Assembly (NCBI GenBank): GCA_907165065.1
Contig: OU015523.1
Location: 114,974,246-115,038,245, forward strand
Source: Caprimulgus europaeus
Lineage: Eukaryota; Chordata; Aves; Caprimulgiformes; Caprimulgidae
Reading direction: 5' to 3'
DNA length: 64,000 nt
Shown piece by piece: positions 24,289 through 38,363 of this stretch; positions within the stretch are counted from its first letter, which is position 1; the number at the start of each line of letters is the position of its first letter. The notes under the pieces are model-generated. The model ran no database searches and was not told the origin of the DNA. It worked only from the letters and a program-made list of their open reading frames with translations. The translations under genes and the position numbers were made by a program.

Positions 24289-27200
24289 CTCCTGCTTATG
24301 AATAGTCTTGGACTTTCTGGTTCCTTTATAAGCTTCTCTCTGCTCCTCCACTAACCTGAGTCCCATCTATGTAGTTGCATTTCACCTTCTCACTTTGACT
24401 CCAACATCCTGCCTTGTTGGCATGTCCCTGTCCAGAGAGGAAAAGGAATTTTGCAGCCCAGACCTTGCTGAAGAGCAACACGCTGTAAGTGAGGACACTA
24501 CACAGGCTTCCTGCCTGTACCTATGTTTGCCTGGCATAAAGTAATAATAATAAGGCAATAAGCAGAGACAGTGGCAAAAGGCAGGCACGGTGCCATCAGC
24601 AGATGGGATGCCGTTACGCAGCGAACATCTCTGTTGGTAGCATTGCCAGCCTGAGCATCTGAATGTCTGTCCATCCTGAGGTTTCCTTGGCTTTATTAAA
24701 GAGGATGCTCCGAATTGCTGCCAATTCTTTTTTTGAACATGTGTACACTCCTGCTTCTATCACATGCAAGAGGAGCTGGCTTTTATCTGTTACGTGCTCT
24801 GGCTTTTGCATTTGATCTCCCCATGTACTTTGTTTCCCTGCTGTGCAGCTAGACCTGACAAACTCAATGTCCAGAAACATGCCTGCCCTTGGCCCTGCTC
24901 ACATAGGGTTTTATGGCAAGTTATCTGATGAGAAGAACAGAGAGGGGAAGAGGACCCTTCCCAGCATTTGTATTTTGGAATGTTTATACAGACAGAACAG
25001 GCCATCTCCAAGAATCATGTGTTCTTCAGCCATACATAGTCCTGCCACTTCAGATTTAACTTACCTGCCTTCAGACAGATGATTGCCTCCTGCCACTACT
25101 TGGTATAAAAATGAACCCCAGCCTTTGTTAAACTGGTGCTTTCTATGAAAGGATTGGCAAGTATGTGCTTTGAAACTGAGAATTTAAATCCAGATGTCTA
25201 AGAGCATAGCTATAAAAAAAGAGTAAAATACCCCAAATTTCTGAAAAGCTTTTAAAAAATTAACTGATGTGCATTTGATATGCTCACATTACAGTATGCT
25301 GGTTTGTTTGTGTGTGGGAAAAAACAAGATCAAGAACATAAGACCAGGTCAGTTCATGACTGCGGTATTAATACACCCCATTTTTCTCTGATGTCATTCT
25401 TATCAACTACCTAATCCTCAAAAACACCCATGTGTTAATGTTGCCAACGTGTTCTAAAACATGTAATAAAATCAACACCTAAGTGCCAGGCTGTGCATTT
25501 CCCTCCCTTTGGATATTAACTCTGTTCATTTAAAAAAAAAAAAAAAATTAGAAAAATGGAAAGTAATGACTTTCTGTCCTCACACTCTGCCTCTGGTCCT
25601 TGACTCAGGAGATATTTCTGCTCAAATGCTTAATGCTCAAATAAAATTGCCTACTTATATAAGCCATTTAATTCAATCAAAGACAGATGTATGTAGGATT
25701 GATCAAATTAAAAGGAAGTAACTCTACTTCTAATTGCAGGCTTTACAAGCACAAGGTTTCTCCCTGTGGTCAAAAAGCTTGGCGCAGTGTTTGGATTTGA
25801 TTACAGTAAAGCTTTCTGTTGCTGTGATTGCTCATGTTGTTATTCATGCAGATAAACATACATTTACTATTGGTGGACCTGGTAACGCCACTCTATTATT
25901 AAGGTTGTGTGACATTTCCCATTTTAAGACCTCATATTCAGCAGCTTATAGCTTAACCACACTTCAAACACTTGGTTGAATTTTCTTGGGACTTTTCAGT
26001 CCAAAGAGCAAAGCTGTTTCTGAAAGACATGCTGTTTGTCTGGTTTTAAAACACTAACAACTTTAAAAATAGCTTTATGGACCCATACTTATGGGTAGGG
26101 ACTGAAAAGTTTGGAGGAATGTGGCATACATTTCAGGGCTGTGGTTTCCAGTGTCTCCAAGAAAATTGTCCTAAAGCTGTACATAGCAGAAGTCTCTTTC
26201 CGTGATGAGTCTCCTGAGACCTGGTGAATGCTCTTCCCCCTTTCCCTGCCCTTTTTAAGCATGAGTGGGATCTCTGAACATGCAGTACCTTCTCTTTAAC
26301 TGCTGACAACACTGAGCATACATACACTGCTGCCTGTGGGACTTGATTCGGACCTGTGGGAGCACCTGAGGGCAAGCAGAGGTTCATGCCATGGTTGCTT
26401 TGTCCTGGCCCAGATACCAGATTTTGAAAGCAGAGAGGGTTCTCCGTACTCTCAGTGATGCTTGGAGCACCTGAGCTATCTGTGCTTTCTCCTGAAGGCT
26501 AAGATTCCCATGCACAGCTCTGTCCCCGAGCCAGGCGCTTCCAAGTTGCTGTGGATTTACCTATTCGAACCCTAACAGCAGCAGAGTGGACACAACTCCT
26601 AAAGCATCGTGTCAGCAATTCCCCAGACAGGGCTGGATATTACCTGATTCCCAGAACCACAGGATGAAGTGGGAGGCAACCATAGGCAGCTTCTTATTAA
26701 TGGTGAACAGAGCAGTAGGCATTTATATTGAAAGGAAGATCTCACAACAGGAACGTTATTATCGAGGTTTGTGTTTTAGATGATCAATTTATGCAAATTG
26801 TATGTAAATTAGACATGGCCCCTTTGATTTCTGGCATGAAGCCAGCAACTCTTTCATGTTCTAATGTTGGGTAACCTTTGCTTAACTGTTTTCTTTTAAA
26901 GTTAGCTACAAATCTGAGCTTTCTTTTTCTCTCCCTTAATTTTCTTGTAAAGCACAGTAGGGTTTTTGGAAGAAAAAGGATGTTAACAGTATATGAAATC
27001 TGTTCTGTAAAATTCAAATTAAAGGATTTATTTATTAAAACAAATCCTATCATTATGTCAAATACTCTCTGTTTAGGAAAAAGAGCATTATTCTCCAGAA
27101 ACTTTATTAGGAGGATAATACCATAGAAAATATTAATCAGGAGATCTTGAAGCTAGTGAATGCCATTGGACTGGGAAAAGGACCCTTTGTGTGGTATATT

Positions 27201-29696
27201 TTTGCATGCTTTCCCCCAGCCAAAAAAGAAAAAAGCTGCCATTTTCTTTCTTAAGATAAAAAAATGAAGAGTTATTACTTTTTTCCTATTTTAAATGAAA
27301 GTCAGCTGCTAACATCTATGTTGGTAAATGCAATGGCTGATGATTCTTAAATCCACGCTACAGTTTGTGGCTCCAGAACTAGCATTTGCAATGCTGTTGG
27401 GCTCTCTGCTCTATGGAATTTAATTACATGGCCTTTTTGCATGTGGAGGACACCAACAACAGAATCACTTTGCCTGGTGGAAACTCAACTGCCCATGCCT
27501 TCTCCTTGTGGGCTGGGCTGTAGAACCACCACCGTACAGTCAGGGCCCATTGCGCTGGAATTATGGTTTTATAACCATCTTCTATTTACATACACTGCTG
27601 AGGCAGTAAAAGCAGCAAACAGATTTTTTAACGGCAGGCAGCCGAAACATCCCCGCGGGGCACGTGCCCCCTCGCCAGGCAGGGACGCAGGCACGTTAAA
27701 TGAGTTCCGTGGCTGCCTTCTAGCAGTGAATTATGGGGACATGAAAACGGTGCGTGCCATTCCAGTAATAAAATGGGTCCAATCTTCAGCACTGCCTGTT
27801 TCTCCCCTGCCCCACTGCTCCCCTCAGTTTGAACTGGTGTGCACATGGCGCTGGGGGAAAAAGAAAAATACTGTAAAGCATTTTGTTAGAAAGGTTTCAA
27901 CTTACTCATCACGAGACTGCTGAGCAGTACTGTAAATAGACTCAAATCAACTCAGTAGAAGGAGCTGTTCTCATGTTTTCTAGGACGCTAGCTTGGCAAA
28001 TGGTTAACCTCATTTATTAAATATGGAGTCTGAGTCAAAGCCGCGTTACATCCATGTACATATTACAGCAGCATTTCCTAGGGATTTAAATAATCTTGCT
28101 TAGCAATTCTTTCAGTGGCTGCAGCATCCTTCTGCCTCAGAATGATTTTCTTTTGCCCTCATTGTGCAGCTTTTCATTTTCTTTCCTTCCTTTAGTAAAT
28201 AAAGACTCTTAACAACACACACAAGAAGTAATATTTGTCCTCACGCTGCACATCACACGCTGGCTTGCCAGTGCTAAGTTTCATTCCTCTCAACTGTCCT
28301 CCCATCTCCTTCCACTGACAGCAAAGCCAATAGTGACCCTGATGCACCCTTTGCCCTGGCATCAGAGGTGGCTGAATCGAAGCCAAGGATCCAGAGGAGG
28401 TGCTAGCTGAGATATCTCAGCATCAGAAAATTCACATTGTCAGGGCTTACTATGTAAGGCCAGGGTTACCTGAGTGAGAAACTTCTGTCTGACAGTCAGT
28501 TTTGCTCATATCTTACCAGATTTCAGCCATGAAAAACTAAACTGTGCTAAAGTTTAGGAATTTCCTAAAGTTTAGAAAAATCTACTTGGAGGAGGGTGAT
28601 CAAAAAGGAAATAGGCAAAGAAGGCTTAAAACAATGAAAAACAGAAACAGCAATTATGGACACAAAGGAACTATATGGACACAGTAAAGCAGAAAACCCT
28701 GGACAGTGGTTAAATGCTCCATAAAAAAAGAGTTTAGTGGGAACTTCCCTAGGGGACCATGACCAAAACCACTAAGTGGATGGAAAGCTCTGAATTTGCA
28801 GAAGACCTCTCTGCCGACCATCCTCCTTTTCAGAGGAAGTTTTAGTCTGCCAGAAAAAGGTGAGCAATGCTGCCTGCTAAGGCAATATGAGGAACTGGGA
28901 GGGAAACCTGTACACTGCAGAGACAGAAGAGCCCTGAAGGAAAGGTCCTACATGTATGCCATTTGCTTTATTCCTGCAAAGATGTTGACTGTTCTTATGG
29001 TCTGGTACCTTGTGCACTACATTACTGGGTAGTAAGTCATTGGCATCAAATCACACGAGCCACCATATAACCACTGGAAAGGAAACTCCAACATGAGCAC
29101 AGTTTAAATCAATGTCCAATAAACTTGGATAATATTACTTAGACCTTGAAGCACTGAGGCCTATGAGGAAGCTATAAAATGCACTTCTGAGGGGGCTTAT
29201 GATGGGGTAGACTGACTATTTTCCACGCAGACATGCAATCAAATTACTCACTCACAAAAGGACCAAGGTGTTTGTGGACAGCTCAGTAATTATTTGTGAC
29301 AGCTTCAGAAACAGAGAACGGCAGCAGTGCTGTTGCATCTGTGATGGACATTTGAAATCACCATATTTGTGTGCAGCCTTCGATGCTGTAAATGGATCCT
29401 GAAAAATCCAGCTGAGCATTACAGTAATTGTAATTCTATTGGTTTCTATAGAAATAGGATTATCCTAACAGCCAATAAATCAATTTCCTCCTGGAACACT
29501 AATGCAATGAGAAGGGGTACCATTTCACTGTTATTTATAGAGTAAACAGCTTTTACACAATTTGCAATACCTATCAGAGTTTTATAGAGTTCATGAGATT
29601 TTTCAAGCATGTTGCCGCATAAAACCATCTCTGGCAATAAATTGTAGAGGAAAATGGGAGGGAGGGGGAAGCCATAAAGTCATGCAAAATATTTAC

Positions 29697-30165
29697 CACC
29701 AGATGGCACGGTGGTACAGGTGCCGCCGTTCTGGCAGGGATGTCTCTCGCAGGCATCGGGGTAGAGGACACAGCCAAGCTTTAATTCCGTCAGGCCAACC
29801 ACTTCTGCAAAGCTGCTGCGCTTGTTTTGGAGCGGCAGTTCGTTGTTATTTAGGACAACTGAATCCAGGCAACCCTGAAAGCCGCTCAAGACCTGCGTTG
29901 TTCTTTTGTCGGTCAGACTGCGGACGTTATCCACCTGGACCTGGGCGCCAAAGTAGACGGAGCTATCCGTGCTGAGAGTCTGGAAATAGAGGGGGGCTTT
30001 GCGGCGCTCCACGTAGCTGTCGTCCAGGGACAAGCTGGTGAAATTACGATTCAGCTCCAGGAAGACTGAATGCCAGCTTCCATCATTAACTGCCCTGCCA
30101 GAAATTCCCAGGATTCCCGGGCCACTTCCGCAGTCCAACTGGAACCACAGTTTGCCATCGACAAT
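29697..30165 (-). CDS. FAT3: FAT3 exon: laminin G domain, second part, and start of the next EGF
   Basis: A 469-nt exon (phase 0 in, phase 1 out). It starts [17 protein letters not shown] and runs through [20 protein letters not shown] and [20 protein letters not shown] to LKLGC, which closes the laminin G fold. It then opens an EGF module with [20 protein letters not shown]. The acceptor is CCTCCTGCAG and the donor is GTG|GTAAAT. NFT is a possible N-glycosylation site. The exon is clearly richer in G+C and CpG than its flanking introns, as expected of coding DNA. Confidence 0.95.
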
Positions 30166-32351
30166 CTGCAGGAGGAAAACAGAAATCAAGGTGCTTCAGG
30201 CAGTCATCTGTCTCGTAATATGCTCTCATGGAGAATCTGGAAACACAGAGGGCTTCTAGACATTCTCTATACAGTGTTAAAGCGGCTCTCCTACGTGACA
30301 CTAAAATAGCAAAAAGCTGTGCTTTTGTCATCAGTAAAAACCATAAGGTGAGAAATATCAGCCTACTTAGAATTTATTCAAAGCCAGTTTCTGCAGGCAA
30401 ACTGAAAATGCAGAAAAATACAGATATATAGATGGACAATGCAGGAGGGGACTAGGATAATGGTATGCCTCACTGAACAGGGCATGGACTGGAGGACCCA
30501 CGTTCTGCTCTTGGTTCTGCTGCTAAGCAGTTGCGTCTCTCTGAGCAAGTCCTGCCATCCACCCATGTGCTGCGATTCTGCTCTTGGCAGTTGTTGCTAC
30601 CAAAAGAACAATCAGGGCAAGGGCAAGTGTTTGAGAGAGGATTGTGGAAAAGTCAATGGCCACTACTTTCAGCTGGGGATGTTAGGTGCTCCACTCATGC
30701 ACAAGTCCTGTGCCTCTGTAATCTTCTGGAGCATCTCAGCGAGGTGTGGATTTGTCCCTAAGTGTCATAAGTTCAGTTTCTCTAAGTACAACAGTGAGAT
30801 TCTGGTTGACCAAAAGTTAGTTATTTTCCAAGGATGCTATGCTACCTGTTCTGAGTATACCTCACAGATGATATAGGATGGCTCCTAATTTTCTTCCTTT
30901 CTTGATATTTACCCTGGGTTCATGGCTTTACAGGAATTGTTAGGATTTCTCACTCTCCCTCCCACCTCTCACCCATCTGAAGTCCTCATAAAGGAAAAAT
31001 CTGTCCCAGCCTGCTGGGGCAGGCATAGTGGAGAGTGAGGGAATAGTTATGAAGTGCTGCTTTCCTGATTAGCAGTTTATCCAAAGATTTTAGGTTTCTT
31101 TACCAGATGGCAGATAAGTTTAAAATGGCTGACAAGGCTGGAAATAATTTCTTATGACACATTAATTGGATTCAAGCTCTCCGAAAGCTCTTGCAATTAT
31201 TTTACCTTTATGTCATGCTCTAGGAAGTATTTATTTCTGCAAACCCCATCTCAAGACAGTCCTGTCCCATTATTTATCCCCCTGAAAAGTTCAGGCGCTG
31301 TGTCCTTTTTCATCCTTCCCTACAGCACACATTGTACTCTCACTGCTTTATCTGTAACACAACCCTACTGCTCTCCCCCCACAGCTGTCAATGCAAGAAT
31401 CCCCCTGAGCTTTGGTGACCTGCTAAACTGGCATGGATAATGCAGATATGAGGACGCTGCATTGTGTCCATATGTCTTTGGACATTTTTGGCTGTTTCTG
31501 GTATGAATAGTCATTTAAAACTGTATTAGTTAGAGACATCCCTTGGCATGTGTCTGAACTGGTGCTCAAACTCTTCTCTGCCAGGCTCTCTGATGTGGCT
31601 TGAAGGTAAATGGGATACTGTTTATCTACAGGAGCAGACTGTGCTGTTGAGTCATTATCAACATTTTACTGTCCTTGGAGGTTCATAAAACTACCTGGAG
31701 AAAAGCTAAGGGTAAAATCTCTAGTTCTGATGATCACTGGACTTCCACCTCCTTTCCAGACCTCAGTGTTTTGACCAGCTGAATTTGAACTGGGCTGTAA
31801 CATCAAGCCAAGTCACACTGGGTAGTCGGCGTGTAAACCACACCACCCCACTCCTCCTGCAATTGCTTGGACGGAGTGGGCACAGAGATACTAAACCCGT
31901 GACAAGCTCCTTATAAATGCCAGCTACCTACTTACTCTGCGTGGCATGAGGAGTGTCGAGGGATACATACATAGAAGGAGCCAGAAGAGCAAGAATTAAC
32001 TATGGAAAGAGGCTATTTTGAACTCCTTGACCTGTAGGATGTAATGAAGCTGAGAAGAAGTGATTGCAACACAACATACTTGAGCGATGGATGTTGTCTG
32101 GCGCTCCTACAGCTCAATCAAAAAAGACTAATGCATGTATAGAAAAATATGTCTGGATCATTTTTCATTAAAAAATCGTTTCTTACAGGACTTAAAGCTC
32201 AGCTGTAAACTATTTCTGTAGATTGAAATTTGGCCTATTAAAGCATCTGCTCAGGAGGAATCTTGGTAAACAACATGTCCTGATAAACTGAGCTACTTTC
32301 TCTCTGGAGATAGAGCAATAGTTTCTTTTCTTCCTGTGCAACAAAATAGTC

Positions 32352-32401
32352 CACAAATCTTGAAGGCACTGCTCAAAAAGGCACAAATCTTGAAGGCACT
32401 G
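32352..32401. repeat. Tandem duplication, 30-base period
   Basis: The 20-base word CACAAATCTTGAAGGCACTG occurs at 32352 and again at 32382, with a 10-base spacer. Confidence 0.9.
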
Positions 32402-33213
32402 TGGTCTGGCTCAACAGGAATACAAATCAAACAGAAAAATACATGCCAACATATTACACTTTGAAAAACAGTCATCATTGGATAAGCAGTTAACTTCTTA
32501 TTCAAAAGGCTTTTTCCTATGGAAACTGTTCTACTGATTGTGTATAATATACATATACCTCCCCTAAGACTACTTATACCCTGAAGAACCTACGTCTGCG
32601 TGTCTATTACCCTTACTCACAGAACATGCTTTTCCAATTATCTTTATAAATACAACACCACATACGAGCACCTGGGATAAATATTACACCATTTGTATAT
32701 GGGAAACGATGATCTAAAAGATTTGCCATTAAAATATGTTTTATACATCTTTCTCAGCCACTTTTTTTTTACCAGCAGATGATCTGACACACAGAGTAAA
32801 TATATATTGTCTGAAAGGCTATGTATGTTTCCTTCCTTTTATTGAAAATGCAGTAGTAACCTCCACCTCAGGCTAGAGTGAAAGATGGAAAAGACCATTT
32901 GATGCTTACAGTACTAGCCTAAGATATGATAGATATGGATGGGAATCCATACTCTGCAACACTCTTCCTCTGGGATCTCAAGTAAGTCATTTTTTCAGGT
33001 CTCCATCAGTAAGGAAGGATAATATCATTTCCATCCCTCACACCAGTGCTTTACAGATACATACATTAAAGACTGTGACATGCCCAGATACCCCCAGCAA
33101 TGGGATCATAAAAATACTTTCATTAATCAGATGATCACAGGCCTTGCTGTAGCAGGGCAGGGCGGAAATACGTGTCCCCTGCTCACCCTGTGCCTGTAGA
33201 CAGAGGATGAGTA

Positions 33214-33732
33214 GGAACTGGTGAGGCCACACCTCAAGTATTGTGTTCAGTTTTGGACTGCCTGTTACAAGAAGGACATTTAGGCACTGGAGGGTGTCCA
33301 AAGAAGGGCAACAAAGCTGGTGAAGGGGCTGGAGCACAAGTACTATAAGGAGCTGCTGAAGGAACTGGGATTGTTTAGTCTGGAGAAAAAGGAGGCTGAG
33401 GGGAGACCTTATCACTCTCTACAACTACTTGAAAGGAGGGTGTAGCGAGGTGGGTGTTGGTCTCTTCTCTCAAGCAACCAGTGATGGGACAAGAGGAAAT
33501 GGCCTCAAGTTGGGCCAGGGGAGGTTTAGGTTGGAGATTAGAAAAAAATTCTTTACTGAAAAAGTGGTCAAGTATTGGAACAGGCTGCCCAGGGCAGTGG
33601 TGGAGGCACCATCCCTGAAGGTGTTCAAAAAACGTGTAGACATGGGACTTGAGGACATGGTTTAATGAGCATGGTGGTGATGAGTTGATGGTTGGACTTG
33701 ATGATCTTTTCCAACCTTAATGATTCTATGAA
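33214..33732 (+). mobile_element. CR1 LINE 3' fragment
   Basis: Antisense to FAT3. It begins at the CR1 word ACTGGTGAGGCCACACCT and includes GATTGTTTAGTCTGGAGAA. The open segment reads [20 protein letters not shown] and [20 protein letters not shown]. The tip is GGACTTGATGATCTTTTCCA then ATGATTCTATGAA. Very close in sequence to the copies at 14262 and 61595. Confidence 0.95.
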
Positions 33733-36700
33733 TAGCTCGTGAGGAGCGGAGGCTGCAAAGGGCTCTGTCCTGCCTATTTAGCAGTTAGGCTTGGCAGGGA
33801 GGAGAACTATCCTCCACTCAACAGGGCAAAACGACATTTCCACTCCTAAGCATGGACAATTCAACCATGGATCTTTGATTCAGCAATTAATACCTGGTGA
33901 CTTCATGATTCCTCGTAACAGCCTGTGATGTCAGGGACACTGTTCAGTCCTCAAAGAGGGTTCTTTGGTTAGAGCCTGGACCTTGCTACCAAGAGAAGCT
34001 GAACTTCAAGTTAACTTCTTATTAAGTGAGGTATATTCAAGTGAATAGTATGGAAAACCAATAAATAGCCATTTCTGTTGTCCAGGCATCAGCAGTTATC
34101 CAGACAATAACCTCAGTGGGATGACTGGTCTTGTTAAGGACTGGTAGCATCAGACTCTCAGTTCAGGACTGAAGGTGTGTCACTGCTTTTCTCTCCATCT
34201 ATGTGATGCAACACAGCAGAGAGCTGGAGTTACTCCATCTCACAGCAGAGAGAGCAAACTCTGCAACCCCTTGCTAATGCAGCCTACAACACCAGCAGAG
34301 ACCTTCTGCTCCAAACTGAAAGCAGAGAAACACTGCTTCATCCTCACTGGGTGAGTAATTCCCACCAAGCCTCCACCTTTCAGAGCTTTCTGGGCTTAGT
34401 TACAGTATGTCTCATTATAGCTATCAAGACAGGGAGATTAATGTATAGTTAAGCATATATGCTCTTACAGACACAACATTCCTCACCTGTAGAGAAGTAC
34501 AAAGAACAGAGAAGGCTCCAAAAGCTGATGCAATCTGTTACATTTCAACAGCTTCATTCAATGAGCAAAATGGAGCCAAACACATATTGTAAATTATATT
34601 AGAATATTAGCCTGGCTAAGTTGTTTGGCTAACATCCATATTTGTGTATCAACATAGGTAATAAAATGATCAAATGGTTCTTCAGAGACCACCTTAGGCT
34701 CACACAGTCCATCTGCAGTCACACACCATGGATACAGCATGCTGACTACTAATCTATCTGGGGAAATATTTCGTTAGCCGAATTACATTTCAGATTCGTT
34801 TGTGTAAAACGGTATATTTAATTAAAATATTACTCATTTCAACTCCAGCCATAACTGGGATCATATCCAAGCTTCAGTCTTATCCAGCATAAACCATGCA
34901 GCAGTAATGCATTAAAATGTATAATATACACTTAACTAAACCATGCAAAGTTTTACATTAACTGCCTGGATGGAAGAACATATGCTTGCCTTTTACCATT
35001 TAACAGCTATATTTCTGGCATGATAGGAAAGTCTTTCTTTACCTATTATTAATCCTTTAAATTTCACAAACCAAGTTGAATCTCCATTATATTCCTTGGA
35101 AAAAAAGACATACATTATGGAATTCTCTTCTGCAATGGCCTCGTAATGTTTTAAATTGTTGAATCTTACTTTTCCCAGATAGATGCTACATAGGAAAAAG
35201 GAAATGTTGATACCATTTTAGGCACACGTAATCTTTTCAAAGGGAAAAAAAAGGCCATCGACCTGCATCTCATTTTACTCCAATTGTCTTAAAAGCAAGA
35301 GCATGCAACAAAAAAAACCAAACAGCCAACCTCTCAAAATCGATGGACGAGTTGCTTTATTTGAAACAGCTGAATAAATAACACCCTTATTATATTGTAT
35401 CAGCACAGTGTAGCTGGTAGGCTTTCAGCAAAGTAGGAGACAAGCAGTTTGCTCTATGGAATTGATTATTCATCCAAGAAGGATGCTGTATTATGATTAT
35501 GAAATTTTTCCATCCCTGGAGTTATCACAAATGTATGAGCTCCCAAAATTAAGCTGGTCATTTAAACACTGAAAAACATATTGCAGCATTAATTTTTAAA
35601 TAGACTGCAACGGAGGAGGCTTGCTTCAAAAAAAAAATCAATGCCACTACCTGCCCCAACAGCGGTGTTTTCTGCCTGTTCTCCCATGGGCTCATACTAT
35701 GTGGCTGGTCTGAATTTCTTCCACCTCTACCTTTGTTTGGAGCTCAGTGTTGGTGCTGGGCCCTCTGGTCCTAATCTGGCAGATACTTAAGTACATGCTT
35801 AACATTAAGGTATATGAGTAGTTCCAATTGCCTTCAAATACAGGAAGTTAAGCAAGTGATTAAGTGCTTTGCTGGAGAGATGCCAGAGTGCTCAAAAGAG
35901 TACAGGATCCCATCCTTTATCCTCTATTTGGAAAGCTTCTCCTCATGTTTAATTTAATTGAAAGCAATGCTCAAATGATAACAACTTCACATTTACAGAC
36001 CTCTAATTAATCTACGTAATGGCCTCATCTCTGAGCACTTCACTACATACATACCTGGTTAAAAAAACCAAACCAAACAAAACACTAAAAAAGCCTTGCC
36101 TCTGGTTTACAAATTAAAAAAACCCCATATGGTTAGAAAGTCTAAGGGTAACTTGCTTGAAACCATCTCAGTTAGGAATTCCAAAAGTACAGTTCACGAG
36201 TCAGCTGAAGAAACCTGCTACAGCTATGTCCCTTGAGCATAATGCCATTCATCTGTCATAGAGCACTTTTGTGAAACCTTAGTCTGATATTCCTCTGCTA
36301 AATGACCTTTACAAACAAAAGTCTAGCAATTCCTGATCTTTTTCGTGATGCCATTTCTTCAAAAACCATGCTGAATGTAATACTTTATTTTTCTTTAAGC
36401 CCTACACTTAAAGAAGCCAAGGGCTAGATCTGGGAAAAGGATGTACCCACTGCAACAGCAAATCCTGCCCTACCTCAAAGCCAAGCATGAGGCTCTGGGA
36501 AGGGAATTTTCTGTGTCTTTCCTTGTGTGATGCATGGGAGAAAGTGGAGCCCTTTCAACCATAACATCACATGCAAGCCCCTGGACCTCTCTGATCAGAC
36601 AGGTGAAGCTGCAGCTGTGTCTGAAGCTCTCTACCAAGTGTCGTGTGAGATGGGTTCAGAGCTGTAAATACTTTCGTAGAGCTAGGGAGCAAAAAAGAGC

Positions 36701-38205
36701 ATGACCTGGAGGATGGCCTCTGAGATAGGAACAGAGCAGCTGCAGCTCCTGTGGCTGCTCCTTAAAGTATTATTTTTTCCTTCCAGTATCTTTCAGAGCA
36801 AAATGGTGAGGTGATTGTGTGAAGTTGTGACTGAAAACACAGAATCCCTGCCCCACAACTAAAGACTCAACCCAGGTGACTTTCTTTTGTAATGGCATTA
36901 ACTTTCCTCTTTGGGCAGCAAAATCCCCCAGCTTCAACTGGAGATATCCACTCAGTTGACTATGACCTGAACTGCTGGACTTCTTAATTATGAAAGTTTT
37001 ATACACTAAACTGTAAAAAAATAAATTCTTCTATTATTATTCAAACTCAATTTCAGTCTGTCTTTGTATCATTTCCTTTCACCATGGCCATTTGTTTTTC
37101 TCCAAGCATTTGTCAAAACTACAAAATTGCAAATGTACTCTACTGATATAGGTTAAGAGGAACCACGATGAAGACTTCAAAGGTCTTCAAGCCTGCAGTT
37201 TTGTTTTGGTCTTCTGAACAAAAAAATATACTGAAAATTTCAAACTCTGCATTTCTACATATCTCAATGCAGAGCTTTATTGTCTTGTAGAATCTGAACA
37301 ACGCTGAGAGTCCCCAGTGAATGACAGACAGTACTCCTGCTCATGAAATATTTCAGTCTAACAGCTATAAAATTATTTGTTGCCCATTAATAACTCATCT
37401 AGCCATTTTAACATTACCTAAGCGTTCATCCAAAAGAACTCTAAAGATTGCAAATACACGCACAAAAGGCTCTGTGCCATTTCTCTCCCTGCTGAATTAT
37501 AGGACATGGCCAAGTTACAAAAGTCAGAATCTTCATCTTGTACCTTAGAGGCACTAGCAGAAATACTGTATGTGCAGGCTCTTGGATGAGCCTAGCACTT
37601 CCCTTCCATCCAGCAGATACTTGCCATTCCACAGAAACACAACAAAGAACAAAAATGCTTGGCCAGCTTATCAATTAAACATTGACTGGATATCAGTCTC
37701 CAGCTACCTCATGCCTCTCTCAACAAACAATCTCAATTCACAGAGTGCAGAAATCATCACATTCCGTAGGAGACACATTCTAAGCTGTTTGTTTCTGGAA
37801 TTAACTCAACAGCAGTGAGGGCATATCCTCTAACTGCAGGCATGGACACAGGGGAAGAACAGCTATTTGGCCATGCATCATTTTGACTATATGGTCATAT
37901 AAATGGTCAAATCTTACATCTCGTACAGACTGGCTCCTGCATGCAGATACAAGTAATGTTCTTATAATGAACAGCACCCAATGGAGCACTTTCCAAGTAA
38001 AGTACCACTAACAAGCTGCTTTTTTGATTGTTGTTTTTGCTGCTATTGTCAAAATGGCTGTTTTTCCCCTGTTAGCATGAAAGAGATCAGACTTCACCTT
38101 CTCAACCTACAGCTGAAATGAGAACAACATTCCCCAAATCAAGAGCCAACAGAAAACATATAATCAAGAAAAACAACTGTGGAAAAGATAAGTTATTTTA
38201 ATTAC

Positions 38206-38363
38206 CTTCAGAATTATACAGGGATTCGCTCTGGTGTACATTATAATCCCATTGCTTTGCAGGGTTCGCAGACGGAGAGCCAACTTGAATTCCTCTTTCT
38301 TGCTATTTTCAGAAACCCGGTATTTAATGTAGCTATTCCCAGCAAAGCTAAGGGAAGTATGGC
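38206..38363 (-). CDS. FAT3: FAT3 exon: laminin G domain, first part
   Basis: A 158-nt exon (phase 1 in, phase 0 out) encoding [20 protein letters not shown] and then [20 protein letters not shown] to CIILK. This is the first beta-sheet of a laminin G-like domain, with the hallmark [12 protein letters not shown] pattern. The acceptor is GTTATTTCAG and the donor is AAG|GTAATT. Confidence 0.94.

Larger units (their letters stand above)
19840..29696 (-). other. FAT3 intron, 9.9 kb
   Basis: GT-AG intron between the EGF exon and the laminin G exon. It contains an antisense CR1, a weak inverted-repeat element (23994-24288) and a small CpG-richer segment (27630-27705). Otherwise AT-rich with no recognised features. 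Confidence 0.9.
30166..38205 (-). other. FAT3 intron splitting the laminin G domain
   Basis: 8.0 kb, GT-AG. It holds one antisense CR1 (33214-33732), a small tandem duplication and a plus-strand short ORF of doubtful reality. The remainder is AT-rich with no recognised element. Confidence 0.9.

Noticed and set aside
27441-27923. 160-codon plus-strand frame over the CpG-richer segment
   Set aside because: Lengthened by local G+C richness; no recognised motif or splice context.
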